From contig CADCBH010000002.1 in the NCBI GenBank assembly GCA_902799655.1, forward strand, positions 28,278 through 92,277: 64,000 bases of DNA, read 5' to 3'. Below the pieces are notes generated by a model. The model was not told where the DNA came from. It did not search any database and saw nothing but the letters and a program-made list of their open reading frames with translations. How positions within the stretch are numbered: the stretch's first letter is position 1; each line of letters begins with the position of its first letter. This document shows, one piece after another, positions 7,371-16,577 of this stretch. The position numbers were made by a program, and so were the translations under genes. The stretch is from an uncultured Bacteroidales bacterium. GTDB taxonomy: Bacteria; Bacteroidota; Bacteroidia; Bacteroidales; Bacteroidaceae.

Positions 7371-9029
7371 TTACTTCTTGGTAATCGTGTAAGTCGGGTT
7401 GAGATGGCTGATGGCAGTGTGCAGATCAAGAGTGATGTGGTAGGTGCCTGCCTCTACAGCAATGTTGGCACCATCCTTCTGCAATCCGCCTTCCTCACCG
7501 TTGCCGCCAAAGTTGAGAGCCCAGTCTTTGTCAGCGCGGAATTTCAGTTCACCTGCTGCCAGTTCGAAGGTTCCTTCCAGCACCTTGGTGTCGGCATTCC
7601 ATGTAAGATCGTAGTCGGTACCCCATGAAGTGTCTCCACCTACAGCGCTGCCAACAATGCTCCAATCGTGCTTGGTCATCTTCAGGGTCAGCTCGTCGAT
7701 GTTGGCGGTAATCTCATACATACCAGCTCCGGGCTTGATGTTTGCACCACCAGGTTCCAAGGTTGTCAGGTCGGCAGAACCCCAGTTGCTATCCCAGCTG
7801 CCATCGGCAATCTTGAATTCATCATCATCAGTACAGTACACCCAACCGGTGTATGTGCCTTTCTTGCTCTCATCGATAATGACGTTGTCTTTGGTTGCAG
7901 GATCCCAGCCGTTCAGAGTGCCTGGCAGACTCAGGAAATTGTAAGGCTTGTTGTCTATTTCAGAACCGGCAAACAGTGTATAGGTGGGATAACCGTCCAT
8001 AAATGACAGTGTTACTGTGTATTCACCTGCCAGTGGCTTAATATTACCACCATCCAACTTCAAGTCACCTGGGTCACCATCATTATCACTACCGTAGTTA
8101 GTACCCCAATCGTGGTTAGCACGGAACTTGAATTCCCCTTCACCAGTAAACTTATAAGTAGCACGATACACATTATTAGCCTTGTCGTATTCCATGTCTA
8201 AGTCTTTATCCCAACCACCGACGGCATCACCGATAAGACTCCAGTTGCGTATCTCCATAGAATATGTAAGGGCTTCTGTGTCAACAGTGATATAGTAGCA
8301 TCCTGCTTCAGCCACATAGATGTTTGAACCGCCAGGCTCAAGGGTCTTACCATCTGATGAACCCCAGTTGACATCCCAGCTGCCATCAGCAAACTTGAAC
8401 TCTGTTCCTGCATCCATATAGATATAACCAGTATAAACGTTAGGCTTCTTGCTGTTGGTAGCATACAGAGCCTGAGCATAGTTTGCCGGATCCCATCCCT
8501 GGTGACTACCAGGAACAGCCAGTTTCGGATAATCAACCTTTCCAGCATATGGGGTGATGGTCAGCTGGATGACGTTTGTATTCAGTCCAGCAACAATCTC
8601 AGAGAATTCTGAGAAGATGCGGATGTCGACAGGCATTGGCTCGTAACTGGGCTCTGCATCCTTCCCATTCTTCTTTTTCTGTAGTTCTAACACAGCCTTG
8701 TTCAGGTCGTTACCAGTGAAAGTCACAGTTGTCTTAGTGGTTGCAGCCATTGTATATGCATTGGTGAAATCGCCACCACGCACGTCAAGCATCACTTGAT
8801 AATTGACCGCTACAGACTGACCGAAATCAGACTTTCCCCATTCTAGGGTGAGCACATTACTCTCTTTGTTGGCAGCGGTCAGCACGATGTCTGTCACACC
8901 GCCATCTACAGTCAGTGTACCCGGAGTAGAGCTTTCCGGATTATAGACCACCTTCTCCAGGTCGCTGTCACACGCAGTCATTGTCAGCAGCAATGCAGCA
9001 GCAGCCATGAAATATCTTGTAATCTTCAT
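7371..9029 (-). CDS. susE: SusE/SusF-like outer-membrane starch-binding lipoprotein
   Basis: The 552-residue protein has a lipoprotein signal (LLLTMTACDSD, acylated Cys at about 20), an N-terminal SusE-type immunoglobulin-like domain (to about 165) and then two pairs of starch-binding modules. The paired modules are internal repeats: PGSHQGWDP and PGTLNGWDP, FKFADGSWDVNWGS and FKIADGSWDSNWGS, WSLIGDAVGGW and WSIVGSAVGGD. SusE of Bacteroides thetaiotaomicron has two binding modules and SusF three; four here suggest duplication of a pair. It should sit on the cell surface and hold starch for the SusCD pore. It is the last gene of the leftward arm, 45 bases after susD. Confidence 0.88.
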   Translation of the reverse strand: MKITRYFMAAAALLLTMTACDSDLEKVVYNPESSTPGTLTVDGGVTDIVLTAANKESNVLTLEWGKSDFGQSVAVNYQVMLDVRGGDFTNAYTMAATTKTTVTFTGNDLNKAVLELQKKKNGKDAEPSYEPMPVDIRIFSEFSEIVAGLNTNVIQLTITPYAGKVDYPKLAVPGSHQGWDPANYAQALYATNSKKPNVYTGYIYMDAGTEFKFADGSWDVNWGSSDGKTLEPGGSNIYVAEAGCYYITVDTEALTYSMEIRNWSLIGDAVGGWDKDLDMEYDKANNVYRATYKFTGEGEFKFRANHDWGTNYGSDNDGDPGDLKLDGGNIKPLAGEYTVTLSFMDGYPTYTLFAGSEIDNKPYNFLSLPGTLNGWDPATKDNVIIDESKKGTYTGWVYCTDDDEFKIADGSWDSNWGSADLTTLEPGGANIKPGAGMYEITANIDELTLKMTKHDWSIVGSAVGGDTSWGTDYDLTWNADTKVLEGTFELAAGELKFRADKDWALNFGGNGEEGGLQKDGANIAVEAGTYHITLDLHTAISHLNPTYTITKK

Positions 9030-9074
9030 AATTTGTCTATATTAAAATGATAGTATTATTATTCCGTAGTGGTA

Positions 9075-10736
9075 TTACTCTTCATTAACATATCCTTTGT
9101 TCTGCTTCAGGTTTGGGTTTACCGTCAAGTCTGTTGCAGGAATAGGATAGATGATATAGTAATCTTCAACATTAGTACCGGTGTTAACGCCGCCCTTGAA
9201 GTCCCAGTTGTAGCCTTTGGTGAACTTTCCGAAACGGATGAGGTCTGTACGGCGAGTACCTTCCCAATAGAGCTCGCGAGCACGCTCGTCAAGAATAAAG
9301 TCCAGTGTCATGTCAGCCTGGCTGATATTACCGGTTGTTCCAGTGTACCCGCGTTTTCTGAGGTTGTTGATGTAACCTACTGCTGTGCCGGTGTCACCAC
9401 CTGTGCCACCACGCAGGACAGCTTCAGCATACATCAGATAGACATCTGCCAAGCGGAACATGGGGAAGTCTGTGTCTGGCCATGCATCGTCATTGACTAA
9501 ACCTGTTGAAGTCTGGTTACGGAACTTTGTAATTTCCCATCCTTCTGAAGCGAAAGTTGCCTTGGGTGTCGTCACAATATGCTGTTTGCGGTCGTATTCT
9601 TTTACTTTTTTAGTCTCAGGATCTTCACCTATACCTTTGTCACTGCACAAGAGTCGTTTATCCTTTACAGTGGCAGCTGTGGGGTTAGCGTCATCATCAA
9701 ACTCAAAGATGTCAATAAACTGTCCGGTAGGACGCATGCCGTCCCAGCCACTATTTACACCCTTATATTCCTTCATGTCGGTTTCTTTACCGCCAACACT
9801 TGCCATGATGAGGAAGGTCATGCCACCCCATGTCTTTGTAGCGGCTCCGTCGTACACGATGGGGAAGATAATCTCGTTCTTGCAGGTTTGGTCGTTGTCG
9901 GCCATGAACAGGTTCTCATACTTGGCAGACAGCGAATAGCCTCCGGCAATGACACGCTTACAAGCTTCAACACAGTCGGTATAGTGATTTTCACCTGCAT
10001 AGATCTCAGCATTCAGGTACAAGCGAGCCAGCAGGAAGTCGGCTGCACCCTGGTCTGCATGACCGTAGACACCCTTGCCTGCAGCAGGAAGATTAGCCTT
10101 GCACTCGTTCAGTTCAGTGACAATCCAGTTGAAGAGAGTGGGGTTGATACCTTTTTCTCTGTCACCAACAGGTGCGGGAGAGTTGCTGTAGTTGCTTTCA
10201 GTGATGAACGGCGGATTACGGAACAGGTCGAGAAGTACACTGTATGCCAATGCACGGCAGAAACGGGCCTCGGCGATATATTGTGGCTGCTCGGCAAAAT
10301 TAGCTTTGGATACCTGAGTGATATACTCGTTAGCCAGTGCTACGATGAACATAGAACGCTGGTAGGCACCTTCGATAGCCTCGTTCTGCATGGTGTTCCA
10401 GGTAATGCTGTTGACAGCTGTTACCCAATCGTCTCCCCATGCATTCTTAGCTTCATCAGTGCATACCTCATTCAGATTCCACCAGCTACGCATCAGCTGG
10501 CAGTTACCGGCATCAAGTCCAGAAATGTCTGAACTGCCTTCACCGTCCTGACCACTCATAGCCCATACGGAGTAGATTTTGTTCAATCCCCGCAAGTAGG
10601 CATCATCGCTGCTGGCATAAGCCTTTTCTGCCGTCATGACGTTGGGGTCGAGCGGCTTAACATCCAAGTCACCAGTGCAGGAACTCATAGTCAGGACCGC
10701 TCCTGCTGCAACGGATAATATATATTTCTTGTTCAT
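9075..10736 (-). CDS. susD: SusD-like starch-binding outer-membrane lipoprotein
   Basis: The 553-residue protein has a lipoprotein signal (AAGAVLTMSSCTGDLD), TPR-like helices in the N-terminal half and the SusD/RagB C-terminal region ending RRTDLIRFGKFTKGYNWDFK. SusD proteins close over the SusC barrel and bind glycan. It follows susC by 13 bases and lies between susC and susE, so starch or maltodextrin is the expected ligand; the enzymes of the divergent arm support this. Confidence 0.93.
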   Translation of the reverse strand: MNKKYILSVAAGAVLTMSSCTGDLDVKPLDPNVMTAEKAYASSDDAYLRGLNKIYSVWAMSGQDGEGSSDISGLDAGNCQLMRSWWNLNEVCTDEAKNAWGDDWVTAVNSITWNTMQNEAIEGAYQRSMFIVALANEYITQVSKANFAEQPQYIAEARFCRALAYSVLLDLFRNPPFITESNYSNSPAPVGDREKGINPTLFNWIVTELNECKANLPAAGKGVYGHADQGAADFLLARLYLNAEIYAGENHYTDCVEACKRVIAGGYSLSAKYENLFMADNDQTCKNEIIFPIVYDGAATKTWGGMTFLIMASVGGKETDMKEYKGVNSGWDGMRPTGQFIDIFEFDDDANPTAATVKDKRLLCSDKGIGEDPETKKVKEYDRKQHIVTTPKATFASEGWEITKFRNQTSTGLVNDDAWPDTDFPMFRLADVYLMYAEAVLRGGTGGDTGTAVGYINNLRKRGYTGTTGNISQADMTLDFILDERARELYWEGTRRTDLIRFGKFTKGYNWDFKGGVNTGTNVEDYYIIYPIPATDLTVNPNLKQNKGYVNEE

Positions 10737-10749
10737 GGATTCTTAAGTT

Positions 10750-13700
10750 TTAGAAATTGAGATTCAAACCAATCGTATAAGTGCGAGGACGTGGCCACAT
10801 GGTGTAGTCAATACCATTGCCGCTAGTCTCGGGATCAAGACCGCTGTAGTTGGTAATGGTGAACACATTCTGTACAGAGAGGCTGATACGTCCGTTGATG
10901 CCTTTGTAGTTACCACTCTTCAGCAGTCCGCTGAAGTTGTAGCCAATAGTGATGTTATCACACTTCAGGAAAGAAGCATCCTCCAGGAAGTAGTCGGAAA
11001 GCTGGCCTTGCAACTCTGGTGTCAGTGTGTAACCGGTAGTCAGTGCTTTATCAAGAACGTTGCTAGCGTAACCCTGATCCCAGAAACTGTGAACCGATGA
11101 GTTAGCAGATGCCAATGCGTTGAACATATAGTTACCTATGTTGGCACGCAGGTTAAATCCGAAATCAACATTCTTGTAACGAAGCATAGATGACAATCCC
11201 ATGAACCATTTCGGAGTGGGGTTCTTGTCGGTCATATAGCGATCGTCAGGAGTGATCTGTCCGTCACCATTCAAATCCACAACGGCATTCTGGATGGGAT
11301 TGCCATTGGTATCGTACAATTGCTTATACAAGTAGAACGTGCTGGGAGCATAGCCTACATTATGCTTCTGGGCATAGTTACCAGTACCAAAAGAGACACC
11401 ACCGGTGTTGATACCGGGATAGTCAGGATTATTGGCTGCTGTCAGCTTGGTAATCTTGCTTGTATTCCATGTGACGTTGTAGTTCAAATCCCAGTGCCAA
11501 TCCTTAGTCTCCAGGGGAACGGTATTGATAGATAGCTCAATACCTTTGTTCTCCATCTCGCCGATGTTACCGGTAATCTCATTGGTGAAATTCGTACCAG
11601 CTGGGCTTGCAATTGTATTCAGCAGGTCCTTTGTCTTCTTGACATAGAACTCGATAGAACCGTTAATGCGGCTATTGAGGAATGCATAGTCAAGAGCAAT
11701 GTTGTAGGTCGTCGTTTCCTCCCACTTCAAGTTGGGGTTGTAACCATTAGCCTTGATGAGATAGGTGTTCAAGTACATAGAGTTGGGGTTGGTGCTGATG
11801 ACGTAAGAAGGAATGTAGCTGTAGAAGTCGCCAATATCCTGCTGACCAGTAACACCATAACCTAAACGCAGACGCAGATTGTCGATGAAGTCAACATTCT
11901 TTAGGAAATTCTCGTTTTTGAGTGTCCATGCCAAAGCAACAGAGGGGAACGTACCCCAACGGTTATCCTTGGCAATCTTCGATGAACCGTCTCGACGGAT
12001 AGTAGCTGTCAACATATACTTCTCCATTAAGGTGTAGTTCAAACGTCCAAAGAACGAAACTAGATAGTTCTCCCAAGGCTTGCGGTACATACCATCCTTA
12101 TAATAATAGTCATCGTCGCCAAGTGTATAACCGACGGGATCCTTTGCAAGGCCCATCTCGGTTTTAGTCTGGTTGCTCTTGTAGATAGAAAGGTCTGAAT
12201 AATAGAAGTGCTGCCATGAGTAACCGGCTGTCAAATCAACACGGCTCTTGATTGACTTGAACTCGTTATTGTAGTTCAAGTAGAAGTCCAACAGGCTGTT
12301 TTTACGGAAATTCTGCCAGTCAGTGTTACCTGAAATACCGGGGAAGTCAGTGTCCTTGACTGCCTGATATGAACCAATGGCATTGCCGCTATTGCCCTTG
12401 CCTTCTGAAATGTCAAGACCGACATTTAGGTTGGCACGCAACTCAGGCAGGAAGTGCATCTTATAGTCGAATTGAGCATTACCAATGAAACGCTTAGTCT
12501 TACCGGTATTGCTGTAGTCATAAATTTGTGACATAGGACTGACTGGAGCGAGTGAATTATATTTGCCGTCAGAGCCAGTCCAGTTGTACCATCCATTGTA
12601 CAAGCCTGCCTGGTTGGCAACATTGTCGTTGCGTACGGGCTTGGATGGATCGTAGAATACCGCAGTACCAATGGCACCTTCAGCACCATATTTATTCTTG
12701 GCAATGCTTCCTTTAGCATTCAATGTAATAGAAAGGTGGTCATCGAAGAGTTTTGGGGTTAGCGAGATGCTACCAGTGTAACGCTCAAAGTTAGACTCTT
12801 TCAGCGTACCGTCTTCATTGTTATAACCAACTGATGCACGGAAGGGCACGCTACCAATCTGGCCAGAAACGCTAATGTTTTGGTCCATCTGGAATGCTTT
12901 GTGGAAAATTTCGTCCTGCCAGTTGGTGTCGACACCCTCATAGACGTAGTTGCCGTCAGCATCCTTGGTAATGGTGCCGTTTTCGCTGAATATTGCCAGC
13001 AGACTATTGCCGGCAGCAGTTAGTTTGCCATCAGCGCCTTCATATGACTTTAGCATAGCAGGAACCAGCTGCTTGGCACTTGGCACACCTAACTTCTTAT
13101 AGGGATCTTGTACACTGAATGTTCCAGAATAGCTAACTTTTAGTCCCTTTGATCCTTTCTTGGTGGTAATGATTATCACACCGTTAGAAGCACGGCTACC
13201 ATAGATAGCAGTGGCGGAAGCATCCTTCAAGACAGAGAACGACTCAATGTCGTTGGGGTTAATCGAACTCAATGCATTGCTCATACCAGGAGCTGCGTCG
13301 TTAGATACGGGAACACCGTCGATAACGATTAACGGGTCGTTTGAAGCATTCAGAGATGCTCCACCACGGATACGCATCGTAGAACCGCCACCAGGAGCAC
13401 CAGTGCTGGGCTGAACGAATACACCCGACACCTTACCCTGCAGCATTTCCTGAGGAGAGGTAATGGAACCGCGATTGACATCATCTGCTTTTACCTGAAC
13501 GACAGAACCTGTCAGGTCGCTCTTCTTCATAGTACCGTAACCAATTACCACCACCTCATTTAAAAGTGCTGCATCTTCCTGCAGCGTAATCTCTAAAGAG
13601 GGAGCGGCTTTCACCGTAGCTTCCTGATAACCGACATACGAAATAGTGATGTCGGCACCCTGATTAGCCTTCAGCGCGAAGTTACCGTCGAAGTCACTGA

Positions 13701-13875
13701 CGGTTGCGGTCTGTGTGCCTACAACACGTACTGTGGCGCCGATGATGGGTTCGCCCTGAGCATCCTTAACATGGCCTTTAACGTCGATTTGCGCAAAGGC
13801 TCCTACCGAAAGGAAGAGTCCCAGCATGAGGACAAACATCCTAAACGGATTTCGAATGTTTACTTGCTTCATCAT
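10750..13875 (-). CDS. susC: SusC-like TonB-dependent outer-membrane transporter
   Basis: The 1041-residue protein has a signal peptide, a carboxypeptidase-regulatory-like domain (about 30-105, IDVKGHVKDAQGEPIIGATV), a TonB plug with the SusC hallmark PLIVIDGVPVSN and SVLKDASATAIYGSRASNGV, and a 22-strand barrel ending RTYTIGLNLNF. It imports starch oligosaccharides through the outer membrane using TonB energy. It is the first gene of the leftward arm. ATG 13875 and 13872 are both possible. Confidence 0.95.
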   Translation of the reverse strand: MMKQVNIRNPFRMFVLMLGLFLSVGAFAQIDVKGHVKDAQGEPIIGATVRVVGTQTATVSDFDGNFALKANQGADITISYVGYQEATVKAAPSLEITLQEDAALLNEVVVIGYGTMKKSDLTGSVVQVKADDVNRGSITSPQEMLQGKVSGVFVQPSTGAPGGGSTMRIRGGASLNASNDPLIVIDGVPVSNDAAPGMSNALSSINPNDIESFSVLKDASATAIYGSRASNGVIIITTKKGSKGLKVSYSGTFSVQDPYKKLGVPSAKQLVPAMLKSYEGADGKLTAAGNSLLAIFSENGTITKDADGNYVYEGVDTNWQDEIFHKAFQMDQNISVSGQIGSVPFRASVGYNNEDGTLKESNFERYTGSISLTPKLFDDHLSITLNAKGSIAKNKYGAEGAIGTAVFYDPSKPVRNDNVANQAGLYNGWYNWTGSDGKYNSLAPVSPMSQIYDYSNTGKTKRFIGNAQFDYKMHFLPELRANLNVGLDISEGKGNSGNAIGSYQAVKDTDFPGISGNTDWQNFRKNSLLDFYLNYNNEFKSIKSRVDLTAGYSWQHFYYSDLSIYKSNQTKTEMGLAKDPVGYTLGDDDYYYKDGMYRKPWENYLVSFFGRLNYTLMEKYMLTATIRRDGSSKIAKDNRWGTFPSVALAWTLKNENFLKNVDFIDNLRLRLGYGVTGQQDIGDFYSYIPSYVISTNPNSMYLNTYLIKANGYNPNLKWEETTTYNIALDYAFLNSRINGSIEFYVKKTKDLLNTIASPAGTNFTNEITGNIGEMENKGIELSINTVPLETKDWHWDLNYNVTWNTSKITKLTAANNPDYPGINTGGVSFGTGNYAQKHNVGYAPSTFYLYKQLYDTNGNPIQNAVVDLNGDGQITPDDRYMTDKNPTPKWFMGLSSMLRYKNVDFGFNLRANIGNYMFNALASANSSVHSFWDQGYASNVLDKALTTGYTLTPELQGQLSDYFLEDASFLKCDNITIGYNFSGLLKSGNYKGINGRISLSVQNVFTITNYSGLDPETSGNGIDYTMWPRPRTYTIGLNLNF

Positions 13876-13946
13876 TTGTTTATTAAGTTAGTAATATAAT
13901 AATGTAAACTCTATTCTCGTTGAGTCGTATGATGTGATTTTCGGTG

Positions 13947-13954
13947 CAAAGTTA
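13947..13954 (-). promoter_or_regulatory. susC promoter -7 element (TAACTTTG)
   Basis: Minus strand TAACTTTGC, 71 bases before the susC ATG. A good TTTG at the usual spacing is missing, which would fit a promoter that needs an activator. The LacI-type operator is about 55 bp further upstream. Confidence 0.65.
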
Positions 13955-14008
13955 AGATTTGTTTCAATTCGTTCATACTAATTTTGGGTTAAATTCGTTA
14001 TTATGATA

Positions 14009-14024
14009 GTGCAAACGTTTGCAC
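14009..14024. promoter_or_regulatory. LacI-family operator GTGCAAACGTTTGCAC
   Basis: A perfect 16-bp palindrome with the central CG and the GCAAACGTTTGC core typical of LacI/GalR-family sites. It lies between the divergent susC and lacI-type promoters, about 70 bp from each predicted transcription start. This position is far from the -7 boxes, so activation or looping is as plausible as simple blocking. Confidence 0.85.
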
Positions 14025-14078
14025 GCTTGCCGAGTGATAAAATTTCCGTATGGGAGAGCACCCTATTTAACTTTTCCA

Positions 14079-14086
14079 TATCTTTG
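14079..14086 (+). promoter_or_regulatory. Promoter -7 element (TATCTTTG) of the LacI-type regulator
   Basis: Perfect TAnnTTTG, 24 bases before ATG 14111. Because it lies inside the frame that is open from 14003, it shows that the upstream ATG at 14003 is not the start. Confidence 0.7.
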
Positions 14087-14110
14087 TATCGTCAAAATCC
14101 TACTGACCTG

Positions 14111-15136
14111 ATGAAAGACAAGACACCACTGACAATGAAGGACATAGCCCGCGAGCTTGGAGTCTCGGTGGCTACGGTTTCGCGCGCATTGAAGGACTCG
14201 CCGCGTATCTCTGCCGAGCGCAGGGCGATGATCCAGCAGTATGCCCGCGAACACGACTTTACACCCAACGTCCTTGCAGAGTCGTTGCGCTTTGCACGCG
14301 TGCAGCCAATCAAGATTATCGGTGTCATTATCCCAGACCTCGTTCACTACTATTTCGCCTCGGTGCTGGCAGGCATTGAGGAGGAGGCGAAGAGCCGTGG
14401 CTATCTGGTCATCATTGCGCAGAGTGGTGAGGTCTATGAGAACGAGGTGCGCATCTGTCGCTCGCTCTACGAGAGCAAGGTGTGTGGCATCATCGTGTCG
14501 CAGACGAAGAATACGCGCCAGTACGACCACTTCAAGCATCTGCTGAATAACGGACTGCCTCTGGTGTTCTTTGACAGGATATGTACGGGTGTGGATGCCA
14601 GTCGCGTGGTGGTGGATGACTACACGGGTGCCTTCAATGCTGTGAGCTATCTGATAGAAACGGGCAGCACACGCATCGCTTTCTATAGCTCGACCATGAA
14701 TATGGAGATTTCCAAGAACCGCTTCAATGGTTACAAGGATGCATTGCTGAAGCACGGCATCGAGTATGATCCTGACTTGGTCATCATCTGCGACAACCGT
14801 GCCGATGCCGAGGCGATGACTCCTGACATGCTGAATAAGGATGTGCCCCCCAATGGCTTTTTTGCCATCAACGACGACACGGCTATCGGTATTCTCTATA
14901 CCGCCAAGCGCATGGGTTTCCGTGTGCCCGAGGATATCCAGATATGTGGCTTTACGAATGGCTATCGAGCCATCGCCTGTGACCCTATGCTGACAACTGT
15001 CGAGCAGCGTGGGCGCACGGTAGGTGAGGAAGCAGCCTCGATACTCATTGACCAGGTTGAGGGCCGCATCCCCTCCGACAAGGTCGTCAAGCGCGTCGTC
15101 AGGACGAGACTCATAGTCCGCGGTACAACGAGGTAG
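14111..15136 (+). CDS. LacI-family transcriptional regulator of the starch locus
   Basis: The 341-residue protein has the normal LacI length. The N-terminal helix-turn-helix and hinge are clear (LTMKDIARELGVSVATVSRA, then LKDSPRIS), followed by a periplasmic-binding-protein-like effector domain (about 65-340) with PDLVHYYFASVLAGIEEEA. The frame runs further upstream, but it would cover the operator and promoter. It is divergent from susC and precedes the maltodextrin genes, so it most likely senses a maltooligosaccharide and controls both arms through the palindrome at 14009-14024. In B. thetaiotaomicron SusR does this job. Confidence 0.92.
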   Translation: MKDKTPLTMKDIARELGVSVATVSRALKDSPRISAERRAMIQQYAREHDFTPNVLAESLRFARVQPIKIIGVIIPDLVHYYFASVLAGIEEEAKSRGYLVIIAQSGEVYENEVRICRSLYESKVCGIIVSQTKNTRQYDHFKHLLNNGLPLVFFDRICTGVDASRVVVDDYTGAFNAVSYLIETGSTRIAFYSSTMNMEISKNRFNGYKDALLKHGIEYDPDLVIICDNRADAEAMTPDMLNKDVPPNGFFAINDDTAIGILYTAKRMGFRVPEDIQICGFTNGYRAIACDPMLTTVEQRGRTVGEEAASILIDQVEGRIPSDKVVKRVVRTRLIVRGTTR

Positions 15137-15149
15137 GGTAGTACTCTCA

Positions 15150-15194
15150 CTAGTAGCTCTAGTAGCACTAGTATCACTAGAAGAACTAGAATAA
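15150..15194. repeat. 9-bp tandem repeat array (CTAG type), second copy
   Basis: Five 9-bp units: CTAGTAGCT, CTAGTAGCA, CTAGTATCA, CTAGAAGAA, CTAGAATAA. It lies between the stop of the LacI-type gene and the MFS gene, and shares the succession CTAGTATCA-CTAGAAG with the array at 4369-4450. Confidence 0.9.
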
Positions 15195-15207
15195 AACAAG
15201 ATAGAAT

Positions 15208-16542
15208 ATGAAACAAAAACCGAATCTTCCGTTTTGGAGCCTGTGGAATCTGAGTTTCGGATTCTTTGGCGTGCAGATAGCCTATGCCTTGCAGAGTGCT
15301 AACATCTCACGCATCTTTGCGACGCTGGGTGCCGACCCCCATTCACTCAGCTACTTCTGGATACTGCCCCCGCTGATGGGTATCATCGTGCAGCCTGTTG
15401 TCGGTACGCTGAGCGATAGGACATGGACACGCTGGGGCCGTCGTATACCTTATTTATTTATAGGAGCTGCTGCTGCCGTACTCGTAATGTGCCTGTTGCC
15501 CAACTCGGGCTCCTTTGGACTGACGGTAAGTGCTGCCATGCTCTTCGGACTCATTGCCCTGATGTTCCTCGATACCAGCATCAATATGGCCATGCAGCCC
15601 TTCAAGATGATGGTGGGCGATATGGTGAACGAAGAGCAGAAGGCCAAGGCCTACAGCATCCAGTCGTTCCTGTGCAATGCCGGCAGTGTCGTTGGTTTTG
15701 TATTCCCCTTCGTGCTGACTTGGATTGGTATCAAGAATGTTGCCGAGAAGGGTGTTATCCCCGACAGTGTCATCTGGTCGTTCTATATCGGTGCTGCCAT
15801 CCTGATAGCCTGTGTTATCTACACGACCTTGAAGGTTAAGGAGTGGAATCCGCAGGAGTATGCAGAGTATAATGGGGCCAATGAGGCCAATGAGGCTCAT
15901 ACGCCCAATGCGCACCATGAGGCCAATGGGTCGGGCAATTGGCTAACCCTGCTGAAGAATGCTCCTGCGACATTCTGGAAGGTCGGACTGGTGCAGTTCT
16001 TCTGCTGGGCTGCTTTCCTCTATATGTGGAACTACACCACGGGAGCTATTGCCGAAGTGGTTTGGGATACCACTGATCCTGTGAGCGAACCCTTCCAGGA
16101 GGCTGGCAACTGGGTGGGCATCCTGTTTGCTGTTCAGGCCATGGGCTCTGTGGTATGGGCTGCCGTACTGCCTCAGTTTAAGAATACCAAGCTGGCATAC
16201 GCCGTGAGCCTCGTCATTGGTGGTATCGGCTTTGCCATGATACCTTTCTTGCACGACCAGTATCTGCAGTTCATTCCCTTCCTGCTGATTGGCTGTGCCT
16301 GGGCTGCTATGCTGGCTATGCCGTTCACCTTCGTCACTAATGCCTTGCAGGGCTACGGACACATGGGTGCCTATCTGGGACTCTTCAACGGCACCATCTG
16401 TATTCCGCAGATTGCCGCTGCCCTCTGTGGCGGTCTCGTCCTGTCGCTCGTCGGTCATCACCAGTCAACCATGATGATAGTGTCGGGTGTGCTGCTGGTT
16501 ATCGGTGCTGCCTGTGTGACGGTCATCAAAGAGAAAAAATAA
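15208..16542 (+). CDS. MFS sugar transporter, maltose/maltodextrin type
   Basis: The 444-residue inner-membrane protein has about 12 membrane segments and the opening FWSLWNLSFGFFGVQIAYAL with GTLSDRTWTRWGRRIPYLF, the loop motif of the GPH/SLC45-like sugar transporters found in Bacteroidetes sus loci. It should bring maltose or short maltodextrins from periplasm to cytoplasm for the GH77 enzyme. The loop between segments 6 and 7 (about 219-242) contains a repetitive insert rich in Asn, Ala, Glu and His that is coded by repeats of GGCCAATGA. It follows the regulator by 71 bases, across a 9-bp repeat array. Confidence 0.88.
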   Translation: MKQKPNLPFWSLWNLSFGFFGVQIAYALQSANISRIFATLGADPHSLSYFWILPPLMGIIVQPVVGTLSDRTWTRWGRRIPYLFIGAAAAVLVMCLLPNSGSFGLTVSAAMLFGLIALMFLDTSINMAMQPFKMMVGDMVNEEQKAKAYSIQSFLCNAGSVVGFVFPFVLTWIGIKNVAEKGVIPDSVIWSFYIGAAILIACVIYTTLKVKEWNPQEYAEYNGANEANEAHTPNAHHEANGSGNWLTLLKNAPATFWKVGLVQFFCWAAFLYMWNYTTGAIAEVVWDTTDPVSEPFQEAGNWVGILFAVQAMGSVVWAAVLPQFKNTKLAYAVSLVIGGIGFAMIPFLHDQYLQFIPFLLIGCAWAAMLAMPFTFVTNALQGYGHMGAYLGLFNGTICIPQIAAALCGGLVLSLVGHHQSTMMIVSGVLLVIGAACVTVIKEKK

Positions 16543-16577
16543 AAGAGTATGAACTAAACTAAAAACGATAGATTACT

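Noticed and set aside
9579-10532. 317-residue plus-strand frame inside susD
   Set aside because: Shadow of susD; the susD frame has a signal peptide and family motifs.
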